Shown one piece after another: positions 16,297 to 25,473 of a DNA stretch of 56,608 bases (position 1 is its first letter; every line of letters begins with the position of its first letter). The notes under the pieces are model-generated. The model made no database searches, had not been told where the DNA came from, and saw only the letters and a program-made list of their open reading frames with translations. The stretch is from Erysipelatoclostridium sp. AM42-17 (GTDB lineage: Bacteria; Bacillota_I; Bacilli_A; Erysipelotrichales; Coprobacillaceae), in the NCBI RefSeq assembly GCF_003480255.1, contig NZ_QUIN01000014.1, forward strand, positions 1 through 56,608, read 5' to 3'. The position numbers and the translations under genes are program-made.

Positions 16297-17496
16297 TTAT
16301 TCTAAATTCAATAATCTTACTGTATCTCTTGCTATCATAACTTCTTCATTAGTAGGAATAACCATAACTTTAATTTGTGAGTATTGATGCGAAATAACAC
16401 GATTTTCATCACTACGTGTATTATTTAATTCTTCATCTAAGAATACCCCAAAAGCACGAGACACGTTATCGATGATAATACGTCTTAAATAAGCAGCATT
16501 TTCACCAACACCCGCTGTAAAGACAATCGCATCACAGCCACCTAACTCAGCATAATATTGACCAATATATTTAGAAACAATGCGAGCATATAACAACCCA
16601 GTTAATAAGGCTCTTTCATCCCCTTCTTTAAATAATGCATTTTCAATATCACGCGAATCAGATGAAATACCAGAAACACCTAACATACCTGATTTTTTAT
16701 TATAAATTTCTAAAACTTCATCTGGTGTTTTATTCAACTTCTTACATAGATAAGGCATAATAGATGGATCAACATCCCCACAACGCGTTCCCATCATCAA
16801 TCCAGCTAAAGGTGTAAATCCCATTGAAGTATCAATACATTTGCCATCTAAAACAGCTGAAATACTTGCTCCATTTCCTAAATGGCAGATAATAATTCTT
16901 GATTCTTTAGGATCACCTAGCATATGAATAACTTGTTGAGCACAATACTTATGACTCGTACCATGAGCACCGTATTTACGTACCTTTAAATCAGTATAGT
17001 ATTCTAATGGTAAAGGATATAAATATCTTTCTTTATCTAATGTTTGATGAAATGCAGTATCAAAAACAAAGACATGTCCCACATCCGGTAACGCCTCTTT
17101 AAATGCGTTATAACCAATGATATGTGCTGGATTATGAAGCGGTGCTAACTCAGCTAATTCTTCCACTTTTTTTACAACATCTTCATCAACAACAACTGAA
17201 TCATCAAAGTATTCACCTCCATGAACAATTCGATGACCAACAGCATCTATTTCATTTAAATTTTCAACAATATGATAATCAACTAATGCCTTTAATAATA
17301 ATTCTACAGCCACTTGATGATCAGGAATTGGTAATTCTTTTTTTATTTTTTCACCATTAACCTTAATAACAAAATTTCCTTTTTCTAGTCCAATTCTTTC
17401 TACTAAACCAGAAGTAATCACTTCTTCGCTTGGCATATTAAACAATTGAAATTTTAAAGATGAACTTCCTGCATTGACTGCCATTACTTTTCCCAT
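16297..17496 (-). CDS. ackA: Acetate kinase
   Basis: Converts acetyl phosphate and ADP to acetate and ATP, the energy-yielding last step of fermentative overflow metabolism. The 399-aa protein carries all family motifs: VNAGSSSLKFQLF, HRIVHGGEYF, FDTAFHQTL, GAHGTSHKY, HLGNGASISAV, GLMMGTRCGDVDPSI and TAGVGENAAYLR. RBS AGGAGGAG precedes the ATG. No phosphotransacetylase gene is nearby. It is a single-gene transcript with its own promoter and a cre box, so CcpA control is likely. Confidence 0.97.
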   Translation of the reverse strand: MGKVMAVNAGSSSLKFQLFNMPSEEVITSGLVERIGLEKGNFVIKVNGEKIKKELPIPDHQVAVELLLKALVDYHIVENLNEIDAVGHRIVHGGEYFDDSVVVDEDVVKKVEELAELAPLHNPAHIIGYNAFKEALPDVGHVFVFDTAFHQTLDKERYLYPLPLEYYTDLKVRKYGAHGTSHKYCAQQVIHMLGDPKESRIIICHLGNGASISAVLDGKCIDTSMGFTPLAGLMMGTRCGDVDPSIMPYLCKKLNKTPDEVLEIYNKKSGMLGVSGISSDSRDIENALFKEGDERALLTGLLYARIVSKYIGQYYAELGGCDAIVFTAGVGENAAYLRRIIIDNVSRAFGVFLDEELNNTRSDENRVISHQYSQIKVMVIPTNEEVMIARDTVRLLNLE

Positions 17497-17522
17497 AATA
17501 CTCCTCCTAACATCATAATTCT

Positions 17523-17551
17523 ATTGTACAAAATTCAAGACACAAAAACAA
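17523..17551 (-). promoter_or_regulatory. ackA promoter
   Basis: -10 TACAAT (17523-17528), 17-bp spacer, -35 TTGTTT (17546-17551). The cre box ends 8 bp upstream of the -35, the arrangement expected for activation. Confidence 0.5.
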
Positions 17552-17558
17552 TAGAAAA

Positions 17559-17572
17559 TGATAGCGATTACA
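17559..17572 (-). promoter_or_regulatory. Catabolite-responsive element (cre) upstream of ackA
   Basis: TGTAATCGCTATCA matches the CcpA operator consensus TGWAANCGNTNWCA at every position. It is centred about 50 bp upstream of the expected transcription start. In B. subtilis CcpA activates ackA from an upstream cre, so activation by excess sugar is the likely outcome here. A CcpA-like gene is in the window. Confidence 0.75.
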
Positions 17573-17606
17573 AAAAAAGACAATACTCATTAGCATTGTC
17601 TTTTTT
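17573..17606 (-). terminator. Spore protein gene terminator
   Basis: Perfect 12-bp stem AAAAAAGACAAT/ATTGTCTTTTTT (17573-17584 with 17595-17606). It directly abuts the ackA cre box, leaving no spacer between the two units. Confidence 0.8.
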
Positions 17607-17611
17607 ATTTG

Positions 17612-17827
17612 TTATTTAGATTGGTTATAAGATGATCGAGACATTTGTTCTTGTCCCATTTGAACTAATCTTTTAGTGATTTCACCACCAACAGATCCAT
17701 TCGCTCTAGCAGTTGTATCAGGACCTAAATTAACACCAAATTCGTTAGCAATTTCATACTTCATTTGATCAATGGCATTTTGAGCTCCCGGTACAACTAA
17801 ACGATTACTTTTACTGTTTTGTGTCAT
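17612..17827 (-). CDS. Alpha/beta-type small acid-soluble spore protein
   Basis: DNA-binding protein that coats and protects the forespore chromosome. The 71-aa product has the family blocks [22 protein letters not shown] and [20 protein letters not shown], including the germination-protease region around YEIANEFGV. The ATG at 17827 is chosen over an upstream alternative because AGGAGGTGAT lies in front and the homologous region begins here. Its position next to thiI matches sspA in B. subtilis (from memory). It shows the organism can make endospores. Confidence 0.95.
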   Translation of the reverse strand: MTQNSKSNRLVVPGAQNAIDQMKYEIANEFGVNLGPDTTARANGSVGGEITKRLVQMGQEQMSRSSYNQSK

Positions 17828-17839
17828 GTGTATCACCTC

Positions 17840-17862
17840 CTGACACAACTATTTTGTGTCAG
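17840..17862 (-). repeat. Inverted repeat next to the spore-protein RBS
   Basis: CTGACACAA and TTGTGTCAG form a perfect 9-bp stem with a 5-nt loop. The 3' arm abuts the AGGAGG ribosome binding site of the SASP gene, so a leader hairpin could affect mRNA stability or translation. Confidence 0.5.
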
Positions 17863-17870
17863 AATTCAAA

Positions 17871-17899
17871 AACTATGCATTTTTTAAAAAATTAATTCA
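17871..17899 (-). promoter_or_regulatory. Sigma-G-like promoter for the spore protein gene
   Basis: TGAATT (17894-17899) and CATAGTT (17871-17877), with a 16-bp spacer, resemble the forespore sigma-G consensus (TGAATA, CATACTA). SASP genes are classic sigma-G targets. The -35 sits within the 3' end of thiI. Confidence 0.4.
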
Positions 17900-19080
17900 T
17901 TATTTTTATATTGATTATCAATGACAATTGTTTCCACTGTATCTACACACTCATCAACTAATGATTCATAATCAAAAGTAGCTTCAAAAGCTTCAGCTTT
18001 ATATGATTTAGGTTTAGTAGCTGGCGCTTTAGGCGTAAAAATTGTACAACAATCTTCATGTGGACGAATAGAAATATCATACGTATTAATTTTATTAGCG
18101 ATATCAATAATCTCTAATTTATCCAAACATAAAACTGGACGTAATACCGGTAACTTAATCACTTCATTAATAACTTGCATACTGTTTAATGTTTGTGAAG
18201 CTACCTGACCAATACTTTCACCATTTACCAAAGCCAAACAATGATTTTTTAAAGCCACTTTTTCACCAATACGATACATCATACGTCTCATTACAGTCAT
18301 CGCATAACTTTCATCACAATGATCATAAACAGCTAATTGTAACTTGGTAAAGTTAACAATATGAACTGTTATTTTTCCATGTGTATAATGTCTTAACTGG
18401 TCAACTAAATCAAGCATTTTTTCACGGGCAAATTCATTTGTATAAGGTGGTGCCGCAAAATGAATACATTCAATATCAACTCCACGTTTTAATGTCAAAT
18501 ATCCAGCAACAGGTGAATCAATACCTCCAGATAACATTAACAGTGCTTTTCCACCAATACCAACCGGATAGCCTCCAGCACCTTTAATCACATCAGTCAT
18601 AACATAGATTGCATCATGTCTAATTTCAACTGTAATTAACATTTCAGGATGATGAACATCGACCTTTAATTGACGATTTGCATGATGAAATAAATGTCCT
18701 GCAATTTCACGATTAATATCTTGAGATTTACCAGGAAAAGATTTATCACTTCTCTTTGTATTAATTTTAAATGTTGTTTTGTTATCTTCATTAACCAATT
18801 GAACAATGGCATCTTTAACAACATTTAAATCCTTCTCAAATTTAAAAGCATTAGAAAAAGAATGAATTCCAAAAACAGTTTTTAACTTTTCATTTACATC
18901 AAGATGATTTTCACCATTCAATAAAATATACATACGATCATATTGCAAATCATACTTTAATTTTTTAAAATCAGATAAAATCTCTTGTGTATTTTTCAAT
19001 AATTTTCGCGTAAATAGTTTTCTATTTTTCCCTTTTGTTGTCAGTTCACCAAAACGAACTAATATATAATTTGCTTCCAT
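17884..19080 (-). CDS. thiI: tRNA 4-thiouridine synthase ThiI
   Basis: Adenylates and thiolates U8 of tRNA and takes part in thiazole sulfur transfer. Order: N-terminal ferredoxin-like/THUMP region (about 1-165), then a PP-loop domain with LLMLSGGIDSPVAGY. The 398-aa length fits the Firmicutes form, which lacks the C-terminal rhodanese domain of E. coli. It is 3 nt downstream of the cysteine desulfurase that should supply its sulfur. The pairing matches the dedicated NifZ-ThiI pair of B. subtilis. Confidence 0.95.
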   Translation of the reverse strand: MEANYILVRFGELTTKGKNRKLFTRKLLKNTQEILSDFKKLKYDLQYDRMYILLNGENHLDVNEKLKTVFGIHSFSNAFKFEKDLNVVKDAIVQLVNEDNKTTFKINTKRSDKSFPGKSQDINREIAGHLFHHANRQLKVDVHHPEMLITVEIRHDAIYVMTDVIKGAGGYPVGIGGKALLMLSGGIDSPVAGYLTLKRGVDIECIHFAAPPYTNEFAREKMLDLVDQLRHYTHGKITVHIVNFTKLQLAVYDHCDESYAMTVMRRMMYRIGEKVALKNHCLALVNGESIGQVASQTLNSMQVINEVIKLPVLRPVLCLDKLEIIDIANKINTYDISIRPHEDCCTIFTPKAPATKPKSYKAEAFEATFDYESLVDECVDTVETIVIDNQYKNNELIF

Positions 19081-19083
19081 TTC

Positions 19084-20217
19084 TTACCTCTGTTTCTTAA
19101 TGTTCTTTAACGTTTCTTGTAAACAATACCCAAATTTATCAAGGTCTTCTTCATTTGTCAAATAACTTATACTCACTCTTAAAGCACTTTTAGCACGTTC
19201 TTGATCAATGTGAAGAGCCTTCATGACTCTAGATACATCGCTTGTTTTAGAACTACATGCACTACGTGTTGAAATATAAATATCTTTCGATTCTAAATCA
19301 TGTAAAATTACTTCCGGTTTATAACCAATACAAGAAAAATTAATAATAGCTGGTGAACATATTCCACCACTATTAATAAAAACGCCATCAATATCATTTA
19401 AAATATCTCTTAAATAGTGATTTAGATGTTCCACTTTTTCTAAATGTTCTTTTTGATTTTCCAATGCAAGTCTTAATGTTTTAGCAAAAACAATATTTGT
19501 ACAAGCATTACTTGTTCCCCCTCGTAATGAGAATTCTTGTTGTCCCCCATTAATAAGTGATACTAAACTTGTATGTTCATTTTTATATAATATACCACTT
19601 CCCTTTAACCCATTAATTTTATGAGCCGAAAAAGATGCACAATCTATGCCTTTTAAATCAATTGGCATTTTTCCTAAAGCCTGAACCATATCTACATGTA
19701 ATTTAACCAATTCATGATCTTTTAAAACTTCTTTAATTTGTTCAATAGGTTGAATCGCTCCAACTTCATTATTAATAGCCATAATTGATACGAGTATTGT
19801 ATCATCACGAATACTCTCCTTTAAATCTTGAATTGAAATATGTCCAGTTTGATCAACTGGTAAGTATGTGACATCAAAGCCAAAAACCGATTCCAATTGT
19901 TTACAGCATTCATAGACCGATGAATGCTCAATTGCGCTTGTAATTATATGTTTACCTCGATTTTGATATTGAAAAGCAATCCCTTTTATAGCCATTGTAT
20001 TGGCTTCACTACCACAACTCGTAAATATAATTTCATTATTTTTTACACGAAACATTGAAGCAATTAAATCTCTAGATTTTTCCATTAAGCGATTAACTTC
20101 AATTCCCTTATGATAAATACTATCAGCATTATAAAAGTATTTTTGCAATAATTGATAATAAGTATTCAAAACCTCATCGTTTAAAGGTGTTGTTGCTGCA
20201 TAATCTAAATATATCAT
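19084..20217 (-). CDS. nifZ: Cysteine desulfurase (NifZ/IscS type)
   Basis: PLP enzyme that makes a persulfide from cysteine and hands it to ThiI. The 377-aa sequence has the PLP Lys motif SFSAHKINGLKGSG, the His/Asp region KLHVDMVQALGK and the catalytic Cys loop STRSACSSKTSDVSRVM. RBS AAGGAGG precedes the ATG. It stands between ezrA and thiI as in B. subtilis (there with braB in between). The tight coupling to thiI argues for tRNA thiolation rather than general Fe-S assembly. Confidence 0.92.
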   Translation of the reverse strand: MIYLDYAATTPLNDEVLNTYYQLLQKYFYNADSIYHKGIEVNRLMEKSRDLIASMFRVKNNEIIFTSCGSEANTMAIKGIAFQYQNRGKHIITSAIEHSSVYECCKQLESVFGFDVTYLPVDQTGHISIQDLKESIRDDTILVSIMAINNEVGAIQPIEQIKEVLKDHELVKLHVDMVQALGKMPIDLKGIDCASFSAHKINGLKGSGILYKNEHTSLVSLINGGQQEFSLRGGTSNACTNIVFAKTLRLALENQKEHLEKVEHLNHYLRDILNDIDGVFINSGGICSPAIINFSCIGYKPEVILHDLESKDIYISTRSACSSKTSDVSRVMKALHIDQERAKSALRVSISYLTNEEDLDKFGYCLQETLKNIKKQR

Positions 20218-20272
20218 TTTAGCCTCCTTATCTATTTTATTCCATCATTGTTGATATATGACTAAAAGCGTT

Positions 20273-20309
20273 AAAAATAGTCCTATTCACTTGTTTTAGG
20301 ACTATTTTT
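20273..20309 (-). terminator. ezrA terminator
   Basis: Perfect 13-bp stem (20273-20285 with 20297-20309) with an 11-nt loop; the A/T-rich ends give a T run. The ezrA TAG stop (20283-20285) is inside the 3' arm. Confidence 0.75.
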
Positions 20310-22025
20310 ATTGACTAACATTTCATAAGATCCTGGTTTGATCTTTTCAATAATTTCTACTGCTGTTGATAAAGCTTTAGTATATTCACCATTTCTAAAT
20401 AATAGTTCTGCTTTAGTAAGTTCTGTATTGACTTCAAGGAATGATGATCTAAAACGATTACCGTAAACAATAGCATCTTCTACCATTTCAGCAGTAACAA
20501 TTAAATTATGAACATTATCATATAATTTATAAATCACATCTCTTGCTGCATCCACTTGTGATGACAAACTCGCAAGATCAATAGGTCTTTTTCTAATAAA
20601 ATTCAAAATAGCATCTGCTTTTTGATAAGAATCTTCAATATAATCTTTATACGATTCACTAATCATTGGTAAATGTTTATTTTTAATTTCTGATTTAATT
20701 TCTAATAGAACAATATTAATGTTATCTAATTCATCCATTGCTCTTTTTTCTTGAATCTTTAATGATTCATCAATTTCATTATATTTTAATAATGAATCAT
20801 AGAAAGGCTGTGCTTTCTTTTGAATTGCGTCAAGTTGTTCAATCATAGATGCATAGGAAAAATCTTTACTTTCAATAACACGTGTTACTTCACCCAGTTC
20901 ATCTAAAACTTCTTTAAACTGATCATAATCTTCTTCGACAGTTATTGGATAATCATCTAAAATATAATTTTTCTTTAAAGAATTTAACGATTTGACTCCT
21001 TTTGTTAAACCTTGTTCAACCTTTTGAACAAATTGATAACATTCATTTCTTTTATGTGCATATACTTCATATGCAGCTTCTTCTTTTTCAAAATCTTTGT
21101 TAAGTTCATTCATGTCTTCGGTCATCACTTCAATAGTTTGACCTACATTTTCTAGTTTTAAAGACTTAATATCAGCCGTTACATTTTCTAAGTCTTGTTC
21201 AATTTTATTCATTCTAATTGAAGTATTTAATCTTTCTAATGCAAAATCATGTTCCTTCATGTTTGCAATCATGCGTTTCAATTCTTCAATACGTTTTGGA
21301 AAATACTGTCTAACAATAGAAATATAAGTAGGTAAATCCCGTAAATTAGCATCTAATAAATCAATATCTTTACTAATAGCTGCTGTCTTTTTCTTTGCTG
21401 AATCAAAATCTTGATTATTCATATCATTTTCTAAATCAACAAAACGTTGATCAATATTTTCAAAAGTTTGAGGAATAATAGGAACAAAGTCTTCTATTTT
21501 AAAACGTACACTTGCATAAGTATCATTCGTCGCACGATACTTTTCTTTTACCTTTATAATTTCTAAACGCTGTACATTTTCAATCTCGGTAATCACTTCT
21601 ATTTTCTTTAGCAATTCTTTAGAACGTGTTTCATAATCATTAATTTCCTGTGTTAATTGTTCGATATCTTTTTTTACACCCTTTAATTTACGGTAGAATA
21701 AAGCTTCATCAATATCTGTTAACAAAGCAACGATATCATTATTTAAAAATTCATTTAATTGTTGATATTCACTAGCGTAAGCTTTATATTTATCAACTAA
21801 TTCAGGCATATTTTTAGAAATACCTTTGACTCTTCCTAAACGGTATTGAACAGGTAATGTTTTAATTGCATTCATCCTATTTTCTAATTCAACAACATCT
21901 TTACGATATATTTTTAATTTAATTAAACGATAAACTATAATAAAGGCAATAAGCACACAAAAACCGATAATTCCAAAAAAAACATATTTATTACTTAATA
22001 ACATGAGTATCTTATTTAAAGACAT
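20283..22025 (-). CDS. ezrA: Septation ring formation regulator EzrA
   Basis: Membrane-anchored, spectrin-like negative regulator of FtsZ ring assembly. The 580-aa protein has one N-terminal TM helix (about 12-34, VFFGIIGFCVLIAFIIVYRL), followed by long heptad-rich helical repeats and ending in a LFRNGEYTKALSTAVEIIEKI segment typical of the family. Extended -10 promoter upstream and terminator downstream, so it is a single transcript. The order ezrA-nifZ-thiI-sspA is shared with B. subtilis. Confidence 0.92.
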   Translation of the reverse strand: MSLNKILMLLSNKYVFFGIIGFCVLIAFIIVYRLIKLKIYRKDVVELENRMNAIKTLPVQYRLGRVKGISKNMPELVDKYKAYASEYQQLNEFLNNDIVALLTDIDEALFYRKLKGVKKDIEQLTQEINDYETRSKELLKKIEVITEIENVQRLEIIKVKEKYRATNDTYASVRFKIEDFVPIIPQTFENIDQRFVDLENDMNNQDFDSAKKKTAAISKDIDLLDANLRDLPTYISIVRQYFPKRIEELKRMIANMKEHDFALERLNTSIRMNKIEQDLENVTADIKSLKLENVGQTIEVMTEDMNELNKDFEKEEAAYEVYAHKRNECYQFVQKVEQGLTKGVKSLNSLKKNYILDDYPITVEEDYDQFKEVLDELGEVTRVIESKDFSYASMIEQLDAIQKKAQPFYDSLLKYNEIDESLKIQEKRAMDELDNINIVLLEIKSEIKNKHLPMISESYKDYIEDSYQKADAILNFIRKRPIDLASLSSQVDAARDVIYKLYDNVHNLIVTAEMVEDAIVYGNRFRSSFLEVNTELTKAELLFRNGEYTKALSTAVEIIEKIKPGSYEMLVNKNSPKTSE

Positions 22026-22061
22026 ATTTCCAACCTCTTTTAATTAAAATTTCTTAAAAAA

Positions 22062-22070
22062 ATTATACCA
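22062..22070 (-). promoter_or_regulatory. ezrA extended -10 promoter
   Basis: TGGTATAAT lies 37 nt upstream of the ezrA start in the short divergent region between ezrA and the class C26 hydrolase gene. Confidence 0.5.
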
Positions 22071-22123
22071 TAATGTCTAGTTATTGTCCAAACCTTAAGG
22101 CAACAAACTCACAAGGAGAAAAC

Positions 22124-22759
22124 ATGTCAAAACTATTACTTACCCTTCTTAGAACCAAAAATAAAGATACCTTCTACCTTTATAAGAATTACTTTGATTA
22201 TTTAAAGCAAAAAGGAATAGATTTAATATCCATTTATGATTTATCAAAAACAAATTTAGATTTACTTATACAATTAAGTGACGGATTACTTTTAACTGGT
22301 GGCAAAGATATTCATCCTCACTTTTATCATCAAAATTGTCATCACCTTGAAGCCTATGAAACCTTATCCATTGATGAAATTGAATTACATCTGATTGATT
22401 ACTTTATTCAAAACCAAAAACCTATTATTGGTATTTGCAGAGGCATTCAAACAATCAATGTCTATTTTGGTGGCACGTTAAAACAACATATCGTCCATCA
22501 TCAAGGTACCCAACATCTCATTTATCCCGTCAAAAATTCTTTACTTAGTCAATATATTCCTCATCCAATACAAGTCAATTCTTATCATCATCAAGCAATC
22601 GACCAGTTAGGAAAACATTTAAAAATCACTGCCTATAGTTCTGATAGCATTATTGAAGCTATTGAAGGAAAAAACATTCTTGCTTTTCAATGGCACCCAG
22701 AAAAAATGAATCAAGAACCACTACTAAATATGATTGATGATTACTTGGAAGAAAAATGA
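22124..22759 (+). CDS. Class C26 gamma-glutamyl hydrolase (PuuD-like)
   Basis: Glutamine-amidotransferase-fold hydrolase likely to cleave gamma-glutamyl bonds, as in gamma-glutamyl-GABA hydrolase. About 211 aa. Motifs: SDGLLLTGGKDIHP, nucleophile elbow GICRGIQTINVYFGG with the catalytic Cys, and the catalytic His in FQWHPEKM. The ATG at 22124 has AAGGAG 6 nt upstream; the frame is open 51 nt further, but without an RBS. It is divergent from ezrA and convergent with an EamA permease gene (19-nt overlap of 3' ends). The substrate is not determined. Confidence 0.85.
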   Translation: MSKLLLTLLRTKNKDTFYLYKNYFDYLKQKGIDLISIYDLSKTNLDLLIQLSDGLLLTGGKDIHPHFYHQNCHHLEAYETLSIDEIELHLIDYFIQNQKPIIGICRGIQTINVYFGGTLKQHIVHHQGTQHLIYPVKNSLLSQYIPHPIQVNSYHHQAIDQLGKHLKITAYSSDSIIEAIEGKNILAFQWHPEKMNQEPLLNMIDDYLEEK

Positions 22760-23583
22760 TACTTTAAAAACAATGTATAAACAATCACCAAAAAGCCAAC
22801 AATAGCATACTGTGACATTTGTTCATGTAAAATAAAAAATGAGAAAAGACATGTAAAAATTGGATTTAAACTTAAAAAGAAAGAAGTTTTAATCACGCCT
22901 ATTTGTTTGATTGCTAGAAAATAAATAGATTGAATATATGCATACCCTATTCCTGAGGTCAGTATTAACAGCCATAACGATAAAGTGTCAACTGTCTTAA
23001 TAATCATGTTTTGATTGATAAAAGCACAAATTATAATTAATTCAATCATACTTAAAAATAACAAATAAAAATTATAAACCAAAACATCTTGAAGTTCCCG
23101 CTTCTTCATAAGATAATTGCCACCATTATATAAAACAAGTCCACTTAGCATCAAATAATGCCCTACTGATAAACTTTTTACTTGAAAACGTATTGTTATC
23201 AAAAAACCAAGCAAACCTAAAACCAGTAAAATTATATCCTGATAAGATATTTTTCTTTCAAAAATAAAAACAAGTATAATCATGATAATGGGTGATAAAC
23301 AATTCAATGTTGCACTGGTACAACCAGACAATAAAAAAATGGCGAAATAAGTACAAACAAAATTTAAAACATTAACCAAATTAGCATCAATAATCATATA
23401 TTTAATAGAAACTTTTATCAAACGATGATGTGTAAAACCTAAATAAATGCCCATTGAAAGTGTTGAAATAATCATTTTTAAACAAATTAAAAATAGAGGA
23501 TGAAAAAACAAACTATTCATTTTTACGACAATTATATTTAACCCCCATATTACACCTGCAATAACCAAATAAAAATAAATCAT
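22741..23583 (-). CDS. EamA/DMT-superfamily permease
   Basis: Ten predicted membrane helices over 280 aa in two homologous halves of five, starting with IAGVIWGLNIIVVK (first half) and YLMLSGLVLYNGGNYL (second half). Such proteins usually export metabolites or amino acids. A TATAAT box lies within the ribF terminator region just upstream. The 3' end overlaps the convergent hydrolase gene. The substrate cannot be told from sequence. Confidence 0.85.
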   Translation of the reverse strand: MIYFYLVIAGVIWGLNIIVVKMNSLFFHPLFLICLKMIISTLSMGIYLGFTHHRLIKVSIKYMIIDANLVNVLNFVCTYFAIFLLSGCTSATLNCLSPIIMIILVFIFERKISYQDIILLVLGLLGFLITIRFQVKSLSVGHYLMLSGLVLYNGGNYLMKKRELQDVLVYNFYLLFLSMIELIIICAFINQNMIIKTVDTLSLWLLILTSGIGYAYIQSIYFLAIKQIGVIKTSFFLSLNPIFTCLFSFFILHEQMSQYAIVGFLVIVYTLFLKYHFSSK

Positions 23584-23606
23584 ATCATCACCTTATCAAT
23601 TATAAA

Positions 23607-23650
23607 CAAAAAAAGAAAGTATTAATCACATCGACAAATAATACTTTCTT
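23607..23650 (-). terminator. ribF terminator
   Basis: 12-bp stem (23613-23624 with 23639-23650) followed by eight T on the minus strand; the ribF stop (23622-23624) is in the stem. Confidence 0.75.
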
Positions 23651-24536
23651 TATCTTTTTTTAATTGTTTAATAAGCGCATCAACATTTTCAAATTTACAT
23701 TCATCACGAACCCTAAACAAAAACTCGATTTTTATTACCTGATCATAAATATCCTGATTAAAGTCGAAGATATTAACCTCTAATGACATTTTATTTAAAG
23801 CACCTAAAGTAGGATTATAACCAATATTAGCCATAGCTAAATAGCGTTTGTTTTGATAGTACGCATAAACACCATAAACACCCTTTTTCATGGTCACATA
23901 GTGTCCATAATCTACATTTGCAGTTGGAAAACCTATTTTATGACCATTATGTCTGCCATGAATAACTTGTCCAATAATTGAATAGTTTCTTCCTAACATC
24001 TGATTTGCTTTTTCAATTTCACCTTGATGCAAATACTCTTTGATACAAGAAGAAGATACTTTTTGATCATTCATATCATATTCATCAATAATGTCCACAT
24101 CATAAAAATGTTGAGACAATTGTTTTAAATGATCCGCCCTTCCTTTTGCACGATATCCAAAAGTAAAATCAAAACCACATACAACATGTTTTACATTAAG
24201 ATTGATAAAATAGTTTTGAATAAACTGTTCTGGCGAAAGTTTTGCAACTTCTTCATTAAAATCAATAATCAAAAAGTAATCAAACCCTAATTCTTCTAAC
24301 ATTATTTCTTTTTGTTTCATTGTCATTAAATAAGTCGTTTTTTCCTTTAAATAAACAGTTTTAGGATGAACATCAAATGTCATAAATGCTTTTTTTAACG
24401 ATTTTTCTTCACTTACTTTTAAAACCTGATCTATCAATCTCATATGGCCACAATGAAGACCATCAAAAAAACCAATCGCTAAAACAGATGGCAAAAGATG
24501 ATAAGTTTCATTTAATTTAATATGAACAATTTCCAT
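23622..24536 (-). CDS. ribF: Bifunctional riboflavin kinase/FAD synthetase
   Basis: Makes FMN then FAD from riboflavin. The N-terminal nucleotidyltransferase domain has AIGFFDGLHCGH, and CGFDFTFGYRAKGR further on. The C-terminal flavokinase domain has the block HGRHNGHKIGFPTANV. 304 aa, normal. The ATG chosen overlaps the truB stop (TAATG); an ATG 6 nt upstream is too close to the RBS. The truB-ribF pair is conserved in bacteria. Confidence 0.95.
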   Translation of the reverse strand: MEIVHIKLNETYHLLPSVLAIGFFDGLHCGHMRLIDQVLKVSEEKSLKKAFMTFDVHPKTVYLKEKTTYLMTMKQKEIMLEELGFDYFLIIDFNEEVAKLSPEQFIQNYFINLNVKHVVCGFDFTFGYRAKGRADHLKQLSQHFYDVDIIDEYDMNDQKVSSSCIKEYLHQGEIEKANQMLGRNYSIIGQVIHGRHNGHKIGFPTANVDYGHYVTMKKGVYGVYAYYQNKRYLAMANIGYNPTLGALNKMSLEVNIFDFNQDIYDQVIKIEFLFRVRDECKFENVDALIKQLKKDKESIICRCD

Positions 24537-25378
24537 TACCATAATCCTCTTACATTTTTTAAATAACCTTGTCCATCATCTTGATACATAGCAAGAACAT
24601 GTCCTTCTTTATTATAAATAGCAACCATACCTGTTAAATCACTTTTAATCTTTTTACCATGAAAAACAATATTTTCATCTTCAACAACATACTGAGGATA
24701 ACATTTTAATGCCTCATCTAATGTAATCACATTAAAATCACCAGCCTCTATTTCTTCAAGCGTTGCACATTGTTCTATTTTAAAATCACCCGAACATGTT
24801 CTTATCAATTTTGCCATATGACCAGGATAACCTAGTTTTTTGGCGATATCCACGCATAAAGAACGTATATATGTTCCCTTTGAACAAGATACTTTTATTT
24901 TTATAAGATGGTCATGATAATCCAATAGTTGAATATCATGAATCGTAATGGATCTTGGTTCAACTTTAACTTCTTCTCCAGCACGTGCATACTCATACAA
25001 TTTTTTTCCATTTACTTTGATAGCTGAATACATAGGTGGCATTTGCTTTTGAAAACCAACAAATTGTTTTAAAACATTTTCAATTTGTTCTTTTTTTATT
25101 GGTTGGACTTCTTTAGATTCTATCACTTTACCACTAGCATCATAAGTATCCGTACTTGTTCCTAGTGATAGCGTTGCAATATACTCCTTATCATCAGCTG
25201 TTAAAAATTGAATCGCTTTTGTTGCCTTATTAACACACACAACCAGAACTCCTGTAGCATCTGGATCTAAAGTCCCACAGTGTCCCACTTTTTTTGTTTT
25301 CAATTTTTTTCTTAATATACCTACAATATCATGACTCGTATATCCACTTGGTTTATTAACCAAAATAATTCCATTCAT
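24536..25378 (-). CDS. truB: tRNA pseudouridine-55 synthase
   Basis: Isomerises U55 in the T-loop of tRNAs. 280 aa. The catalytic motif is GHCGTLDPDATGVL with Asp38; also GTYIRSLCVDIAKKLG and the C-terminal PUA-like region. Of three possible starts within 9 nt (GTG, ATG, ATG), I chose the last because it gives the family start MNGIILVNKPSG and the best distance to the GGTGA ribosome binding site. It is divergent from the ttcA-like gene and translationally coupled to ribF. Confidence 0.95.
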   Translation of the reverse strand: MNGIILVNKPSGYTSHDIVGILRKKLKTKKVGHCGTLDPDATGVLVVCVNKATKAIQFLTADDKEYIATLSLGTSTDTYDASGKVIESKEVQPIKKEQIENVLKQFVGFQKQMPPMYSAIKVNGKKLYEYARAGEEVKVEPRSITIHDIQLLDYHDHLIKIKVSCSKGTYIRSLCVDIAKKLGYPGHMAKLIRTCSGDFKIEQCATLEEIEAGDFNVITLDEALKCYPQYVVEDENIVFHGKKIKSDLTGMVAIYNKEGHVLAMYQDDGQGYLKNVRGLW

Positions 25379-25473
25379 TTTCATCACCGCACTTATTTTA
25401 ACAAATAATGAAATATAATGAAAGAGATTGCTTTCTTTCGTTATAATCTATAGAATAAAAAATGGTGATATAA

